This document shows, piece by piece, positions 16,915-25,517 of a stretch of 64,000 nucleotides of DNA (its first letter is position 1; the number at the start of each line of letters is the position of its first letter). The notes under the pieces were generated by a model, which was given only the letters and a program-made list of their open reading frames with translations, did not search any database and was not told the DNA's origin. The position numbers and the translations under genes were made by a program. The stretch is from Nitrospira sp. (GTDB lineage Bacteria; Nitrospirota; Nitrospiria; Nitrospirales; Nitrospiraceae). The stretch spans positions 1 to 64,000 of the forward strand of contig SWDI01000003.1 of assembly GCA_005116955.1 (NCBI GenBank). The letters are read 5' to 3'.

Positions 16915-17258
16915 TACCCGATAAGACGCTGGCGAATTTTGGGCACAGCGGCTTTACCGAATATGGTGTGCTAACTACTGATGTGGGGTCGTTTGAGAGA
17001 GGGAAAAGTCCCTACGGCGTGTATGACATGGCCGGTAATGTCTGGGAGTGGGTAGCGGACTGGTACGACGAGAACTATTACAGCAAGAGCCCGGCACGTA
17101 ATCCCAAAGGCCCTACGAGCGGCGAGTATAGGGTGCTCCGCGGTGGCTCCTTCGTCGATATTACGGACTTTATACGCTCTGCGTACCGATTATGGTACGC
17201 ACCCACGTTCCGGGGCGTCGGTATCGGGTTCCGTTGTGCTCAGGACGTTCCGAAGTAA
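16915..17258 (+). pseudogene. FGE-sulfatase-fold C-terminal fragment, likely DGR variable protein relic
   Basis: The open frame covers the C-terminal third of a formylglycine-generating-enzyme-fold (C-type lectin-like) protein. Landmarks are SPYGVYDMAGNVWEWVADWY, then YRVLRGGSF, RSAYR and IGFRCAQD before the stop. The frame is readable from about 16887, but similarity starts near LANFG at about 16929. The start region and first two thirds are missing. In many DGRs this domain is the diversified target, with its variable region between RGGS and GFR. Here most codons in that interval end in C or T (GTC, GAT, ATT, GAC, TTT, TAC, TTC, GGC, GTC, GGT), the pattern expected from adenine-templated mutagenesis of AAY codons. 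An Avd-like relic follows 88 bases downstream. Confidence 0.7.
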
Positions 17259-17346
17259 CCTTTTCGCTTTGACCCTGTTTTCTTTTCTCCGGATCTTGGC
17301 TCTTGATTTCTTGCCGTGAAGCATCGTATCCGAGTCGGGGGTCGCC

Positions 17347-17496
17347 ATGACCGACGAAGGGACCAGCAGCCTTCCCACCGCCGTCACGAAGACCTACGAT
17401 GTGTTGCTCTGGCTCATCAACCACGTGGGGAAGTTTCCACGCTCGCATCCGTTTGTGCATGCTGACGGAGTAGCCCATTCCCCCCTTTACCTGTGA
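17347..17496 (+). pseudogene. Avd-like (DGR accessory four-helix-bundle) N-terminal fragment
   Basis: A 49-codon frame contains KTYDVLLWLINHVGKFPRSH, a close match to the first helix and turn of the bacterial Avd family (K-TYD-x2-LWL-x3-x-KFPRSH-F). In full-length proteins about 70-90 further residues follow. Here similarity stops after FVHADGV and a TGA follows within nine codons, so the gene is truncated. Avd binds the DGR reverse transcriptase and is needed for mutagenic homing. No reverse transcriptase gene or template repeat was found in the window. A minus-strand frame over the same bases has no domain and is rejected. Confidence 0.7.
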
Positions 17497-17612
17497 CCCT
17501 CACGCCCAAATCAAACGGTTCGAAATCGGCGGCTTGCCGCTGTTGTGATGCCTATGGTACCGTGAAAATCACGTCTCTGTAGTGCAATGAAATGATGAAA
17601 CCTGGAGTGACT

Positions 17613-18392
17613 ATGCGATCGGTTTTGAGTGTGGGAGCCTGCGTGCTGTTTGGTCTAGTGGCATGGTCTGGGGTGTGCGGGGCGGAAGAGCCTCTCACGA
17701 TGACACAGTCTGACGAGTATTTCCCTGATACGATCGGAAGCCGCTGGACCTATCGTGGCCACATCAACGAAGGGCCGCTCCAGACGATCGAACTGAAGTT
17801 TTTCACGAATGTGTCGACGGTCACCGAGACGAAGACCATCAAAGGCGTCACCGTGATGGTGTTCCATGACACGAATCCTGGGAATCATGGCCCGTCGGAC
17901 AGTTACTATCGTCGGGACCAGGTTGGCATCGTCTATTACGGATCGGAGCCAGGGACCCCACTAGAAAAACAGATCACTCCCTACCAGATATTTCGGTTTC
18001 CCTTAATCGTACCGTCTTCATTTCAGCAGTTTGATCGTACGGGCATCGACTTCGGGACCGATATGGATCGAGACGGAACAGATGAAAAGGTTGATACGCA
18101 GGGATGGAGTAAGGTGATGGGCCGCGAAACCGTCACGGTTCCGGCAGGGACCTTTCCGGATGCGGTGAAGGTGGAAGCGCGGATGAATATGAAGATTCAT
18201 TTGTCGGGCAGCCATCGGACCGTTTCCGGTATCGATGTGATGACGGCCTGGTTTGCCAAAGGGATCGGATTGGTGAAGTATGTGGAGCGTCAAGAATTAT
18301 CTGCGGTCAAGGAGGACCGAGGCGTCGTGACGGAAATCACGGAAGAACTTGAAGAACACGACATCAAGCCTCTCAAGGCCTCACTGAATTGA
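17613..18392 (+). CDS. Secreted protein of unknown function
   Basis: Of two possible starts I prefer the ATG at 17613, which has GGAG five bases upstream. The ATG at 17592 would only add MMKPGVT. The 259-residue product has a signal peptide (MRSVLSVGACVLFGLVAWSG, cleaved near GVCGAEE). The mature part begins with YFPDTIGSRWTYRG and is rich in beta-strand. It ends with a segment of the type 'WFAKGIGLVKYVE', common in bacterial secreted DUF3108-like proteins that report loading of a ligand or sugar. No catalytic motif is visible. It converges on putA and overlaps its 3' end by 12 bases. Confidence 0.7.
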   Translation: MRSVLSVGACVLFGLVAWSGVCGAEEPLTMTQSDEYFPDTIGSRWTYRGHINEGPLQTIELKFFTNVSTVTETKTIKGVTVMVFHDTNPGNHGPSDSYYRRDQVGIVYYGSEPGTPLEKQITPYQIFRFPLIVPSSFQQFDRTGIDFGTDMDRDGTDEKVDTQGWSKVMGRETVTVPAGTFPDAVKVEARMNMKIHLSGSHRTVSGIDVMTAWFAKGIGLVKYVERQELSAVKEDRGVVTEITEELEEHDIKPLKASLN

Positions 18393-21329
18393 TTCGAATC
18401 CACGACGGAGAGTATTTTCGGTGATCACACGGGTGATCATGAACTGAGAGAGGTAGTCTTCCCCCCCGGCTTTTGCGCCTACCCCTGAGAAGCGGTGCCC
18501 ACCGAATGGTTGACGAGAGACAAGGGCACCGGTGGTTGGTCGATTTAAGTACAGATTCCCTACATCGAACCGCTCGCGGGCCATCGCAAGATTGGCAGGA
18601 CTCCTGGCATAGACCCCTCCGGTCAACGCATAGTCAGTCGCATTCGCAATTCGAATCGCCTCGGCGAAGCTGTCTGCCTTCGTGACCGACAACACCGGTC
18701 CAAAGATTTCCTCCTGGGCCACACGGTGATGCGGTTGGATATCGACAAACACCGTCGGCCCAACAAAATATCCATTCTGATCTGTGGTGCGCTGCACGAG
18801 GAGCTGGCCCTCTTCGAGGCCGAGTGAAATGTAGCGTTGGATGGTCGCTTGGGCTCGTGCGTCGATCACGGGCCCCACTCTGGTACCTGGTCTCGAGGGA
18901 TCACCGAGGTCCAAACTCAGCACGGCCTCACGCAGGCGGGACACAAAGGAGTCGTAGATGGTGCGATGGACGATGACTCGGGAGCAAGCCGAGCATTTCT
19001 GCCCCGCGTAGCCGGAGAACGATGCGACGACGCCGGCAATCGCTTCGTCAAGATCCGCCGTCTCGTCGACGATGATGGCATTCTTCCCACCCATCTCAGC
19101 AATCACCCGCTTGACCATAGGCTGTCCTGGGCTCACGCGTGCTGCCTCGGCCAAGATGTGGAGCCCCACGGTCTTCGATCCGGTAAACGCGATTGTTACG
19201 ACTTGGGAATGTGCGACGAGCGCTTGGCCGACCTCTGGCCCACCCGGGAGGCAGGTCAAGCATCCAGCCGGTACACCGGTCTTGATGAAGATGTCCGTGA
19301 GCAGAGTTCCTAAACCGGGCGAGCGGTCCGATGGTTTGAATAGCACTGGATTGCCGGTCGCAAGTGCCGCAGAAACCATTCCGGCGGGGATGGCGAGTGG
19401 AAAGTTCCATGGTGCGATGACGACGGTCACACCGCGCGGTGCATAGGTGCGCTGGTTGAGCTCTCCTGGACGGTTGCCTAATCGTACTGGTCTAGCCAGA
19501 CGGTCCATCTCGTCTGCATAGTAGCGAAGGAAGTCGATCGCTTCTGCGACATCCGCGTCGGCCTCCCGCCAAGGCTTGCCGACTTCGAAGATCTCCCAGG
19601 CCGCAAGCTCGTAGCGACGGCGGCTCATCTCCAACGCTGCCTGACGCAGGATGTCAGATCGGTTTTCCGGCGACTTCTGGCGCCACTGGTCCCATTGCGT
19701 GAGTGCCTGTTCGATAACTCGGTCCAGATCGGATAGCGCTGCGCTCTGCACACGGGCCACGACTTCAGTGGGTCTACAAGGATTGCGGGATTCCAGCCAT
19801 GGGCCGGTCAGCCTCAGTTGAGAAGACCTGACTTCCCAACGACGGCCCAGGTGAGACCTGACCGATGCAATCGCTGCCTGCATGGCCTCACGAATAGGGG
19901 CCTGAGAAAAATCGCTGTGTGGTTCGTTCGCAAAACTGCGTGAGTCCTGCGTTCCTGTATTTGGGACATGAACCGAGGCGACCGGAGGTGCGAGCAGCAG
20001 CGCCAGCGGTTGGGACTGGACATATTCTTTCTGTAGAAACGATTCGTTCGACGTATTTTCCAAGAGCCGCCGCACCAGATAGGCCATACCGGGGAGCAGC
20101 CGACCCACAGGACTGTATAGGCGGACACGACGGCCTAATTTGACCATGGCTTGCTGGAACGGCTCCGCCATGCCGAAGATCATTTGGAACTCGCGCGCAT
20201 CAGGGGCCAGGCCCCGTGCTTCCGCATGGGCTTCGATGGCAGCTAACGTGCGAAGATTGTGCGTGCCGAACGCGGGTCGGATCAGATCGGCGTGTTCAAA
20301 TAGCACTGGAATCAATCGCTCGTACTGAATGTCGGTCTCTGCCTTCTGGTCAAACAGCGGTGGGGGCCAGCCTGCTTGCCGGTATCGAACTGTGTCTGAA
20401 TCCCAATAGGCGCCTTTGACCAATCGGATCGTGATCGGAGCCTGACGCCCGCGAGCCCAGGACACGAGATCCTGGACGTCTCGTTCGGTGTCTCGGTGAT
20501 AGGCCTGCAATGCGAGACCAGCATAGGGATAGGATCGGTAGGCCGGCTCTGCGAAGAGCTGCTTGAAGATATGCAGGATCAGGTCTTTGGTCTCCGCCTG
20601 CTCCATATCAAAAATCAATCCAGCTGGCAGCGACTGCGCAAGGTCCACCAGTGGACGGAGACGTGTGGCGACCGACTCGTAACTTCCATCGGGATCGATC
20701 GGGTCCAGTCGAGAGGAGAGAGCCGAAATCTTGAGCGAGAGTTGCACGCGCGGGATGGACCCCAGGTGGTCTCGTTCCAGCAAGTGATTGGAAGGCCAGG
20801 GCTTCGTGGCGCGCTCTAGTTCAAGTAAGGCGTTCAGACACTGGTCACGGTAGCGATCAGCTTCCTGCTCGCTGATGGTGGCCTCGCCCAAGAGATCAAC
20901 AGACCAGGCTCGTCCCTCGTCCCAGAGTTGCGATAGGGTCGGCACTGCGTCTTCGATAGAGGCTCCGGCGATGAACGATGTGGCCATCTGTTCGATCTGT
21001 TTCCTGATCGACTGACCAGTAAGACGGGCACCCACCCTGGTTGCAGTCAGGGCCTTCCATCCCCACTGAAGGCCGAAGAGTTCCCCGATGGTGTGGCCAA
21101 AATATTCTTCGGCCAGTGCGACGACTCGTTCATCGTCCTGAATGACCGGAAGGACATCGATGAAGTGGAATAACCGAGTCTTAAACGACGCATCCTTCAT
21201 TGCCAGATTGATCACCGAATGGGACCACCAGCGGCCATCAAAAATGGAGGGTGAAAGACCGGCCGACAGTTGCGCAAGCTGTTCGCCAATGCGGAGGATG
21301 GCTGGCTCAAGAGAAGGTGAGGTGGTCAT
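18381..21329 (-). CDS. putA: Bifunctional proline dehydrogenase / P5C dehydrogenase
   Basis: At 982 residues this is a minimal type A PutA without an N-terminal DNA-binding domain. The FAD-dependent proline dehydrogenase barrel occupies roughly residues 120-430 (RVQLSLKISALSS, IRLVKGAYWD, GTHNLRTLA). The NAD-dependent aldehyde dehydrogenase domain fills about 500-970 (VTVVIAPWNFPLAI, VIAEMGGKNAIIVD with the catalytic Glu, GYAGQKCSACSRV with the catalytic Cys, and QEEIFGPVLSV). The two sites channel P5C, turning proline into glutamate and feeding electrons to quinone. No PutA-specific regulator is visible. A TATACT box 36 bases upstream on the minus strand (21365-21370) may be its -10. Confidence 0.95.
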   Translation of the reverse strand: MTTSPSLEPAILRIGEQLAQLSAGLSPSIFDGRWWSHSVINLAMKDASFKTRLFHFIDVLPVIQDDERVVALAEEYFGHTIGELFGLQWGWKALTATRVGARLTGQSIRKQIEQMATSFIAGASIEDAVPTLSQLWDEGRAWSVDLLGEATISEQEADRYRDQCLNALLELERATKPWPSNHLLERDHLGSIPRVQLSLKISALSSRLDPIDPDGSYESVATRLRPLVDLAQSLPAGLIFDMEQAETKDLILHIFKQLFAEPAYRSYPYAGLALQAYHRDTERDVQDLVSWARGRQAPITIRLVKGAYWDSDTVRYRQAGWPPPLFDQKAETDIQYERLIPVLFEHADLIRPAFGTHNLRTLAAIEAHAEARGLAPDAREFQMIFGMAEPFQQAMVKLGRRVRLYSPVGRLLPGMAYLVRRLLENTSNESFLQKEYVQSQPLALLLAPPVASVHVPNTGTQDSRSFANEPHSDFSQAPIREAMQAAIASVRSHLGRRWEVRSSQLRLTGPWLESRNPCRPTEVVARVQSAALSDLDRVIEQALTQWDQWRQKSPENRSDILRQAALEMSRRRYELAAWEIFEVGKPWREADADVAEAIDFLRYYADEMDRLARPVRLGNRPGELNQRTYAPRGVTVVIAPWNFPLAIPAGMVSAALATGNPVLFKPSDRSPGLGTLLTDIFIKTGVPAGCLTCLPGGPEVGQALVAHSQVVTIAFTGSKTVGLHILAEAARVSPGQPMVKRVIAEMGGKNAIIVDETADLDEAIAGVVASFSGYAGQKCSACSRVIVHRTIYDSFVSRLREAVLSLDLGDPSRPGTRVGPVIDARAQATIQRYISLGLEEGQLLVQRTTDQNGYFVGPTVFVDIQPHHRVAQEEIFGPVLSVTKADSFAEAIRIANATDYALTGGVYARSPANLAMARERFDVGNLYLNRPTTGALVSRQPFGGHRFSGVGAKAGGEDYLSQFMITRVITENTLRRGFESIQ

Positions 21330-21556
21330 CGATCGTCCTGAAAAGAATGACTCTGTGTGGTTTCAGTATACATCCCAGACGACTAGTGGTCATCGTTCTT
21401 TGCTGCCCCAGTCGGCGCATGGAGGATAGCCCGACCGGCCCATTTCATTTCACGTGGTGCATCCCTTATGATAATGGGATCAGGCGTGATGGCGCTTCGA
21501 TGAGAGGCGCCACTACTGAACGATGCGGTCGAACATACCTGAACTGGAGACTATCT
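21330..21556. other. Divergent intergenic region putA/mrp
   Basis: These 227 bases separate two divergent genes and must hold both promoters. On the minus strand TATACT at 21365-21370 is a plausible putA -10, but its -35 is poor. On the plus strand TTATGATAAT near 21467 is a possible -10 for mrp. An open frame running through the region in phase with mrp has no ribosome-binding site and no domain. Confidence 0.35.
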
Positions 21557-22432
21557 ATGGCTGATGAACATGCCCATGGGACGCAACAACCCCAGGGAAA
21601 AGATAATTTGATTCCTGGTGTCAAACATGTCGTGGCGATCAGCAGTGGGAAGGGTGGAGTCGGGAAGTCCACCGTGTCGTCCAACCTGGCGTGTGCTTTG
21701 GCGCTGGCCGGTGCGAAGGTCGGTCTCTTGGACGCGGATCTCTACGGTCCGAATATCCCCATGATGATGGGGTGTACCACCGGCCCTGAACAGAAGGACG
21801 GCAAAATCATTCCGGTTGAGAACTACGGGGTAAAATTAATTTCCATGGCGTTTCTCGTGCCGGAAGAAACCGCGCTGGTCTGGCGTGGTCCGATGGTCCA
21901 TCAATACCTGCAAGCTTTTTTTCGAGATGTGCTCTGGGGGGACTTGGACTATCTGCTGATCGATCTACCGCCAGGCACTGGTGATGTGCAGCTTTCCTTG
22001 TCACAAATGGTTCCGTTAGCTGGGGCGATCACCGTGACCACGCCGCAAGAAGTTGCGCTCTACGATGTTCGTAAGGGTATGACGATGTTTCAAAAAGTCA
22101 ATGTTCCGCTTCTTGGCATTATCGAGAATATGAGCCACTTTGTGTGTGGCCATTGTGGTGAGCGGACGGAGATTTTCTCCTATGGTGGGGGCGAGCGGGC
22201 AGCCGCCAAGGTCAGTGTGCCGTTCCTTGGCCGGATCCCGATTGATCCAGCCATTCGAGATGGGGGCGATACCGGCCATCCCATCGTCGTGGCCAATCCG
22301 GCATCCCCTCAGGCTGAGGCGTTTCGGGATATTGCAAAGAAGGTTATGGAAGCACTCGGTGGTGCTGAGAAAAGTGGTCTGTCAGTCGATAGTTTGCTCA
22401 AGAAGATCAAGCAGCCATTTAGTAGCAATTGA
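21557..22432 (+). CDS. mrp: Mrp/NBP35-family iron-sulfur carrier ATPase
   Basis: I place the start at 21557 (MADEHAHG), preceded by GGAG at eight bases. This gives 291 residues. The deviant Walker A SSGKGGVGKST lies near residue 35, then LLDADLYGPNIPMMMG and IDLPPGTGDVQLS. The conserved CxxC is in FVCGHCGERTEIFS, where a [4Fe-4S] cluster is held between monomers for transfer to apoproteins. The N-terminal DUF59 domain found in some Mrp proteins is absent. A Rieske ferredoxin gene follows after 24 bases and lipA, an Fe-S enzyme, lies in the same run. Delivery to these neighbours is plausible but not shown. Confidence 0.92.
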   Translation: MADEHAHGTQQPQGKDNLIPGVKHVVAISSGKGGVGKSTVSSNLACALALAGAKVGLLDADLYGPNIPMMMGCTTGPEQKDGKIIPVENYGVKLISMAFLVPEETALVWRGPMVHQYLQAFFRDVLWGDLDYLLIDLPPGTGDVQLSLSQMVPLAGAITVTTPQEVALYDVRKGMTMFQKVNVPLLGIIENMSHFVCGHCGERTEIFSYGGGERAAAKVSVPFLGRIPIDPAIRDGGDTGHPIVVANPASPQAEAFRDIAKKVMEALGGAEKSGLSVDSLLKKIKQPFSSN

Positions 22433-22456
22433 ATGGTCTCATAGTGGAGGGAAGGC

Positions 22457-22768
22457 ATGGCGGAGTTTGTACGTGTTGCAGCCCTAACAGATGTCACGCT
22501 CGGGCATGGGATTGTGGCAGAAGCCAACGGGAAGACGCTGGCCGTATTCAATGTGGATGGGACGATCCATGCGATCAACAATACTTGTTGCCATCGGGAG
22601 GGGCCATTGGGCGAGGGAGAATTGGAAGGCAACATCGTCACCTGTCCGTGGCATGGCTGGCGGTTCGATGTGACGACCGGCTCGTGCATGAATAACCCAT
22701 CCTCGAAGGTGGAAGCCTATCAAGTGAAAATCGAAGGCAATGATGTGAAAGTATTACTGGATGTCTGA
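22457..22768 (+). CDS. Rieske-type [2Fe-2S] ferredoxin
   Basis: This 103-residue soluble protein has a complete Rieske signature: C-x-H in TCCHREGPL and C-x2-H in TCPWHGWRFD, spaced as in NirD and dioxygenase ferredoxins. There is no leader or membrane anchor, so it acts in the cytoplasm as an electron carrier or a reductase small subunit. It follows mrp closely (GGAGGG ribosome-binding site at 22446-22451). No oxygenase or nitrite reductase large subunit is adjacent, so its partner is unknown. Confidence 0.9.
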   Translation: MAEFVRVAALTDVTLGHGIVAEANGKTLAVFNVDGTIHAINNTCCHREGPLGEGELEGNIVTCPWHGWRFDVTTGSCMNNPSSKVEAYQVKIEGNDVKVLLDV

Positions 22769-22815
22769 CGTCATGCTCTTACTATCGCCCGTTACCTCGG
22801 ACGGAGGGAGAACGT

Positions 22816-23181
22816 ATGCCTGTCTCTGCGAATGATCAAACGGATATCGCGGCCGCGCTCGTGCGCCTCTACGTCTTTTTGACTCAGTACCTCGATCGTT
22901 GCTTTGATGAAGCAGCTCGGAAGAGCTATCCGGATTCCGACCTCCAAGGGCACCTTGATGACACACGACGCCAGCTCATGGAGATTGTGTCGGTGAATCC
23001 TGTTGTGAAGAGAAAGCTCGCCGACGAGTGTGACCGAATTCTGGCGCTCGGCGCCTCCTGTCTCACATCTGGTGCGGCCGATCCCAAGATTCGAGAGATG
23101 ATTCAAGCGGAACGGGCCATACTCAAGAACAAGACTATCGCGTTGAGTGACTTGGTTGCCGTGTATCGAGCCTTAGCATGA
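22816..23181 (+). CDS. Conserved hypothetical helical protein
   Basis: The 121-residue product is predicted mostly helical and soluble, with no leader. It begins MPVSANDQTDIAAALVRLY after a good GGAGGG ribosome-binding site and contains a long charged stretch (RRQLMEIVSVNPVVKRKLADE). No motif I recognise is present. The next gene starts at the base after its stop, so it belongs to the mrp-Rieske-lipA run. Confidence 0.6.
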   Translation: MPVSANDQTDIAAALVRLYVFLTQYLDRCFDEAARKSYPDSDLQGHLDDTRRQLMEIVSVNPVVKRKLADECDRILALGASCLTSGAADPKIREMIQAERAILKNKTIALSDLVAVYRALA

Positions 23182-23559
23182 ATGATGGATGGAGAAGGGC
23201 TCGATAAACATCAGCTCGCTGGGTTGGACAACCGGGAACGGGGATTTAGCAGACCGGTTGAGTTTGAACGTGTAGGAGAAGGCTATCGAGCGTTGTTACG
23301 GTATGAGACCGTCCGCGTCACGACGGAGATTCATCCGACCCAGGATGACGCACTCACTATCTTGATCCAGACGTTGCATAGTCAGGGTTACCGGCAGCTC
23401 AAAACTCAAAGGAGTTTTCGCGACGGGATCTATCTGGGTTCACAGGAACTGTGGGTAGAATATCCGGATCCTCCACAAGCTGAGCCTGAACGACCTAGCC
23501 TTTGGGTGAAAGTTCTCAGTTGGTTCCGATCCAACTCTTCGGATGGATCACGTTCATGA
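23182..23559 (+). CDS. Conserved hypothetical protein ahead of lipA
   Basis: This 125-residue soluble protein starts immediately after the previous stop. Its middle part (YETVRVTTEIHPTQDDALTIL, cut here at HPTQD for the core) looks like a small alpha/beta domain with a 'LIQTLHSQGYRQLKTQ' helix. A proline-rich linker (YPDPPQAEPERP) precedes a hydrophobic, Trp-containing tail (LWVKVLSWFRS). The stop overlaps the lipA ATG, so translation is coupled. The family and function are unknown. Confidence 0.6.
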   Translation: MMDGEGLDKHQLAGLDNRERGFSRPVEFERVGEGYRALLRYETVRVTTEIHPTQDDALTILIQTLHSQGYRQLKTQRSFRDGIYLGSQELWVEYPDPPQAEPERPSLWVKVLSWFRSNSSDGSRS

Positions 23560-24464
23560 GTTTTGTCCCATTGAGCGATCTCCGATCTTCAGCGACAGAT
23601 ACGCAGCCCCTCGCAGATACGAGCCGGCCTCGCCTTCCATCCTGGTTTAAGGTCAATGCGAAGACAGGATCAGACTATCTTGATATCAAACAGACGATGG
23701 AGCGGCTCAAGCTCCACACAATCTGCGAAGAGGCTCGTTGTCCAAACCGATGGGAATGTTGGAATGCCCGTACTGCGACGTTCCTGATCCTGGGCGATAT
23801 CTGTACGAGACGATGTCACTACTGTTCAGTCGAGACCGGAAGGCCGCTCGCAGTAGATGAGAAGGAACCAGGTCGTGTCGCGGAAGCGGTGTGGGCTCTT
23901 GGTCTGCGACATGCTGTGATCACATCAGTGAATCGTGACGAATTGCCTGATGGCGGAGCCTCAGTCTTTGCTGACACGATCAGACAGACCAGACGGATGA
24001 ACCCGACGTGCACGATCGAAGTGTTGATCCCGGATTTTGAAGGCAACGAGGAAGCACTCGCAACGGTCTGTGCGGAAAGGCCGGAGATTCTGAATCACAA
24101 CATTGAAACCGTCAGGCGGCTCTTCCCATCGATTCGCCCGCAAGGGAAATATCAACGGTCAATTGACTTGCTCGCGAGGGCGAAGGAGCAAGGGGTGAAG
24201 ACGAAGTCCGGTTTGATTCTTGGCATGGGGGAGACGTTCGACGAAGCGCGTGACGTGATGCGTGACCTCCGAGCAGTCGCTTGTGACATCCTCACCATCG
24301 GCCAATATCTCCAGCCGACGAGAGACCATCTGCCGGTCGCCCGGTTCTATGACCCATCCGAATTTGCTGCACTCAAAGAAGAAGGTCTCGCCATGGGTTT
24401 TGGCCATGTCGAATCAGGACCGCTCGTCCGTAGCTCTTATCACGCAGAGCAGCAGGCCTCTTAA
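23556..24464 (+). CDS. lipA: Lipoyl synthase
   Basis: The start at 23556 overlaps the previous stop as ATGA and yields 302 residues. The radical SAM cluster motif is CTRRCHYC, and the auxiliary sulfur-donor cluster motif is CEEARCPNRWEC (C-x4-C-x5-C), both diagnostic of LipA. The C-terminal RSSYHAE supplies the serine that ligates the auxiliary cluster. It inserts two sulfurs into octanoyl groups on the lipoyl domains of 2-oxoacid dehydrogenases and GcvH. A longer upstream in-frame extension from 23502 exists but lies inside the previous gene. It meets the methyltransferase gene tail to tail. Confidence 0.96.
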   Translation: MSFVPLSDLRSSATDTQPLADTSRPRLPSWFKVNAKTGSDYLDIKQTMERLKLHTICEEARCPNRWECWNARTATFLILGDICTRRCHYCSVETGRPLAVDEKEPGRVAEAVWALGLRHAVITSVNRDELPDGGASVFADTIRQTRRMNPTCTIEVLIPDFEGNEEALATVCAERPEILNHNIETVRRLFPSIRPQGKYQRSIDLLARAKEQGVKTKSGLILGMGETFDEARDVMRDLRAVACDILTIGQYLQPTRDHLPVARFYDPSEFAALKEEGLAMGFGHVESGPLVRSSYHAEQQAS

Positions 24465-25261
24465 TTTGAGGCCCGTTTCCATCCTGAGAGCACACAACGC
24501 TGTGCGATCAGCGGGGTGAATCGGGTAATGTCTTGAGCGATGTCAGTCATGAACCGATCGGCGAGGGGCTGATCCTCGAAACATTCGTACACGTCATCGA
24601 GAAAGCCACCACGAAGCAGCGGGTGATGGAGAAACTCATGGCCAGGGCCAGTTGCCACTTCAAGCGGATACTCGATAGCCTCGACCCGTTCAAGATCGAG
24701 TTCCTGAAACCATCTTCGTCCATCCTGGGCTGACGGACGTTCCTTCAGGTAGTCGTGAAATCGCTCTCGTTCCTTGATCAACCCCTGATGAACCATCGCC
24801 TGATCCACTCGCTGCCACAGTGAATCGAATGTTCCATAGGACGGAAAGGTCAGGACGAGCTGGCCTCCTGGGGCGAGCTGTTTCACCAAACCTCGAACCG
24901 CTTCGAACCGATTGGGGCGAAAGAACATGACGGAGAGATTGCCTGTGATGCGATCGAAGGTCTGCAGATTAGGAGGGAGGGCGCGCATGTCCGCGCAGTC
25001 GAAACGGAGCCACGGTAATTGTGAGCCTTGAATGGCTCTTGCACGAGCGACCTGACCGGCGCTCACATCGATGGCTAGTACTTCGCCGGAAGAGCCGACC
25101 TGCTCAGCGAGATAGAAGGCCGGAATGCCGTGGCCGGAGGCGACATCGAGGATTTTTAGACTGGGGCGAAGGTCTAGATGCTGAAGTAACGATTCGGCAA
25201 ACGGTGTAGACCAATAGTCGTGCTTCGGCAGGGGCCAGTGAAGAGCAGGTGAAACATTCAT
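24461..25261 (-). CDS. Class I SAM-dependent methyltransferase
   Basis: This 266-residue protein has the Rossmann motif I ILDVASGHGIPAFYLAEQV near residue 37, followed by VLAIDVSAGQVARAR (motif post-I acidic Asp) and FDCADMRALPP (motif II). The fold is that of UbiE/methyltransf_11-type small-molecule methyltransferases. The substrate cannot be inferred. It overlaps lipA by four bases in opposite orientation, which does not suggest a shared function. Confidence 0.82.
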   Translation of the reverse strand: MNVSPALHWPLPKHDYWSTPFAESLLQHLDLRPSLKILDVASGHGIPAFYLAEQVGSSGEVLAIDVSAGQVARARAIQGSQLPWLRFDCADMRALPPNLQTFDRITGNLSVMFFRPNRFEAVRGLVKQLAPGGQLVLTFPSYGTFDSLWQRVDQAMVHQGLIKERERFHDYLKERPSAQDGRRWFQELDLERVEAIEYPLEVATGPGHEFLHHPLLRGGFLDDVYECFEDQPLADRFMTDIAQDITRFTPLIAQRCVLSGWKRASN

Positions 25262-25291
25262 GTTAGAAAAATGAGGGGAGCATGCTTGGTT

Positions 25292-25507
25292 TCACACCCG
25301 CACAAAATATGGAATTGCCATTAATGCTGCTCCAACAAAGACGAGCAAGTAGACGTTCTCAACAAAGTAGGGAAAGACGCAGAGGGCCACTCCAACGCAC
25401 AACGGGACAATGGCCTTTTGTCTTTTGCCATAGATGGCAAAACCGGTACCAATCGATCCGAAGATGATACTCCAGATCAGGGCTGCGGTATTTCCCAGCT
25501 CAAACAT
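25292..25507 (-). CDS. Small integral membrane protein
   Basis: From the ATG at 25505-25507 the product is 71 residues and almost wholly hydrophobic, with about three membrane segments (IWSIIFGSIGTGFAIYG, AIVPLCVGVALCVFPYF, VYLLVFVGAALMAIPYFV). It starts ten bases after the pgm stop on the same strand, so it may be cotranscribed. A longer start at 25546 would overlap pgm and adds a Pro/Arg-rich stretch unlike a membrane leader. The function is unknown. Confidence 0.65.
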   Translation of the reverse strand: MFELGNTAALIWSIIFGSIGTGFAIYGKRQKAIVPLCVGVALCVFPYFVENVYLLVFVGAALMAIPYFVRV

Positions 25508-25517
25508 AGCTGGTTTC

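Noticed and set aside
17170-17478. Minus-strand open frame of 102 codons across the Avd-like relic
   Set aside because: No ribosome-binding site or domain; the plus strand at the same place carries the recognisable Avd motif.
21251-21556. In-frame N-terminal extension of Mrp by about 100 codons
   Set aside because: The extension overlaps the putA promoter region, lacks any Mrp/DUF59 similarity, and a good ribosome-binding site precedes the ATG at 21557.
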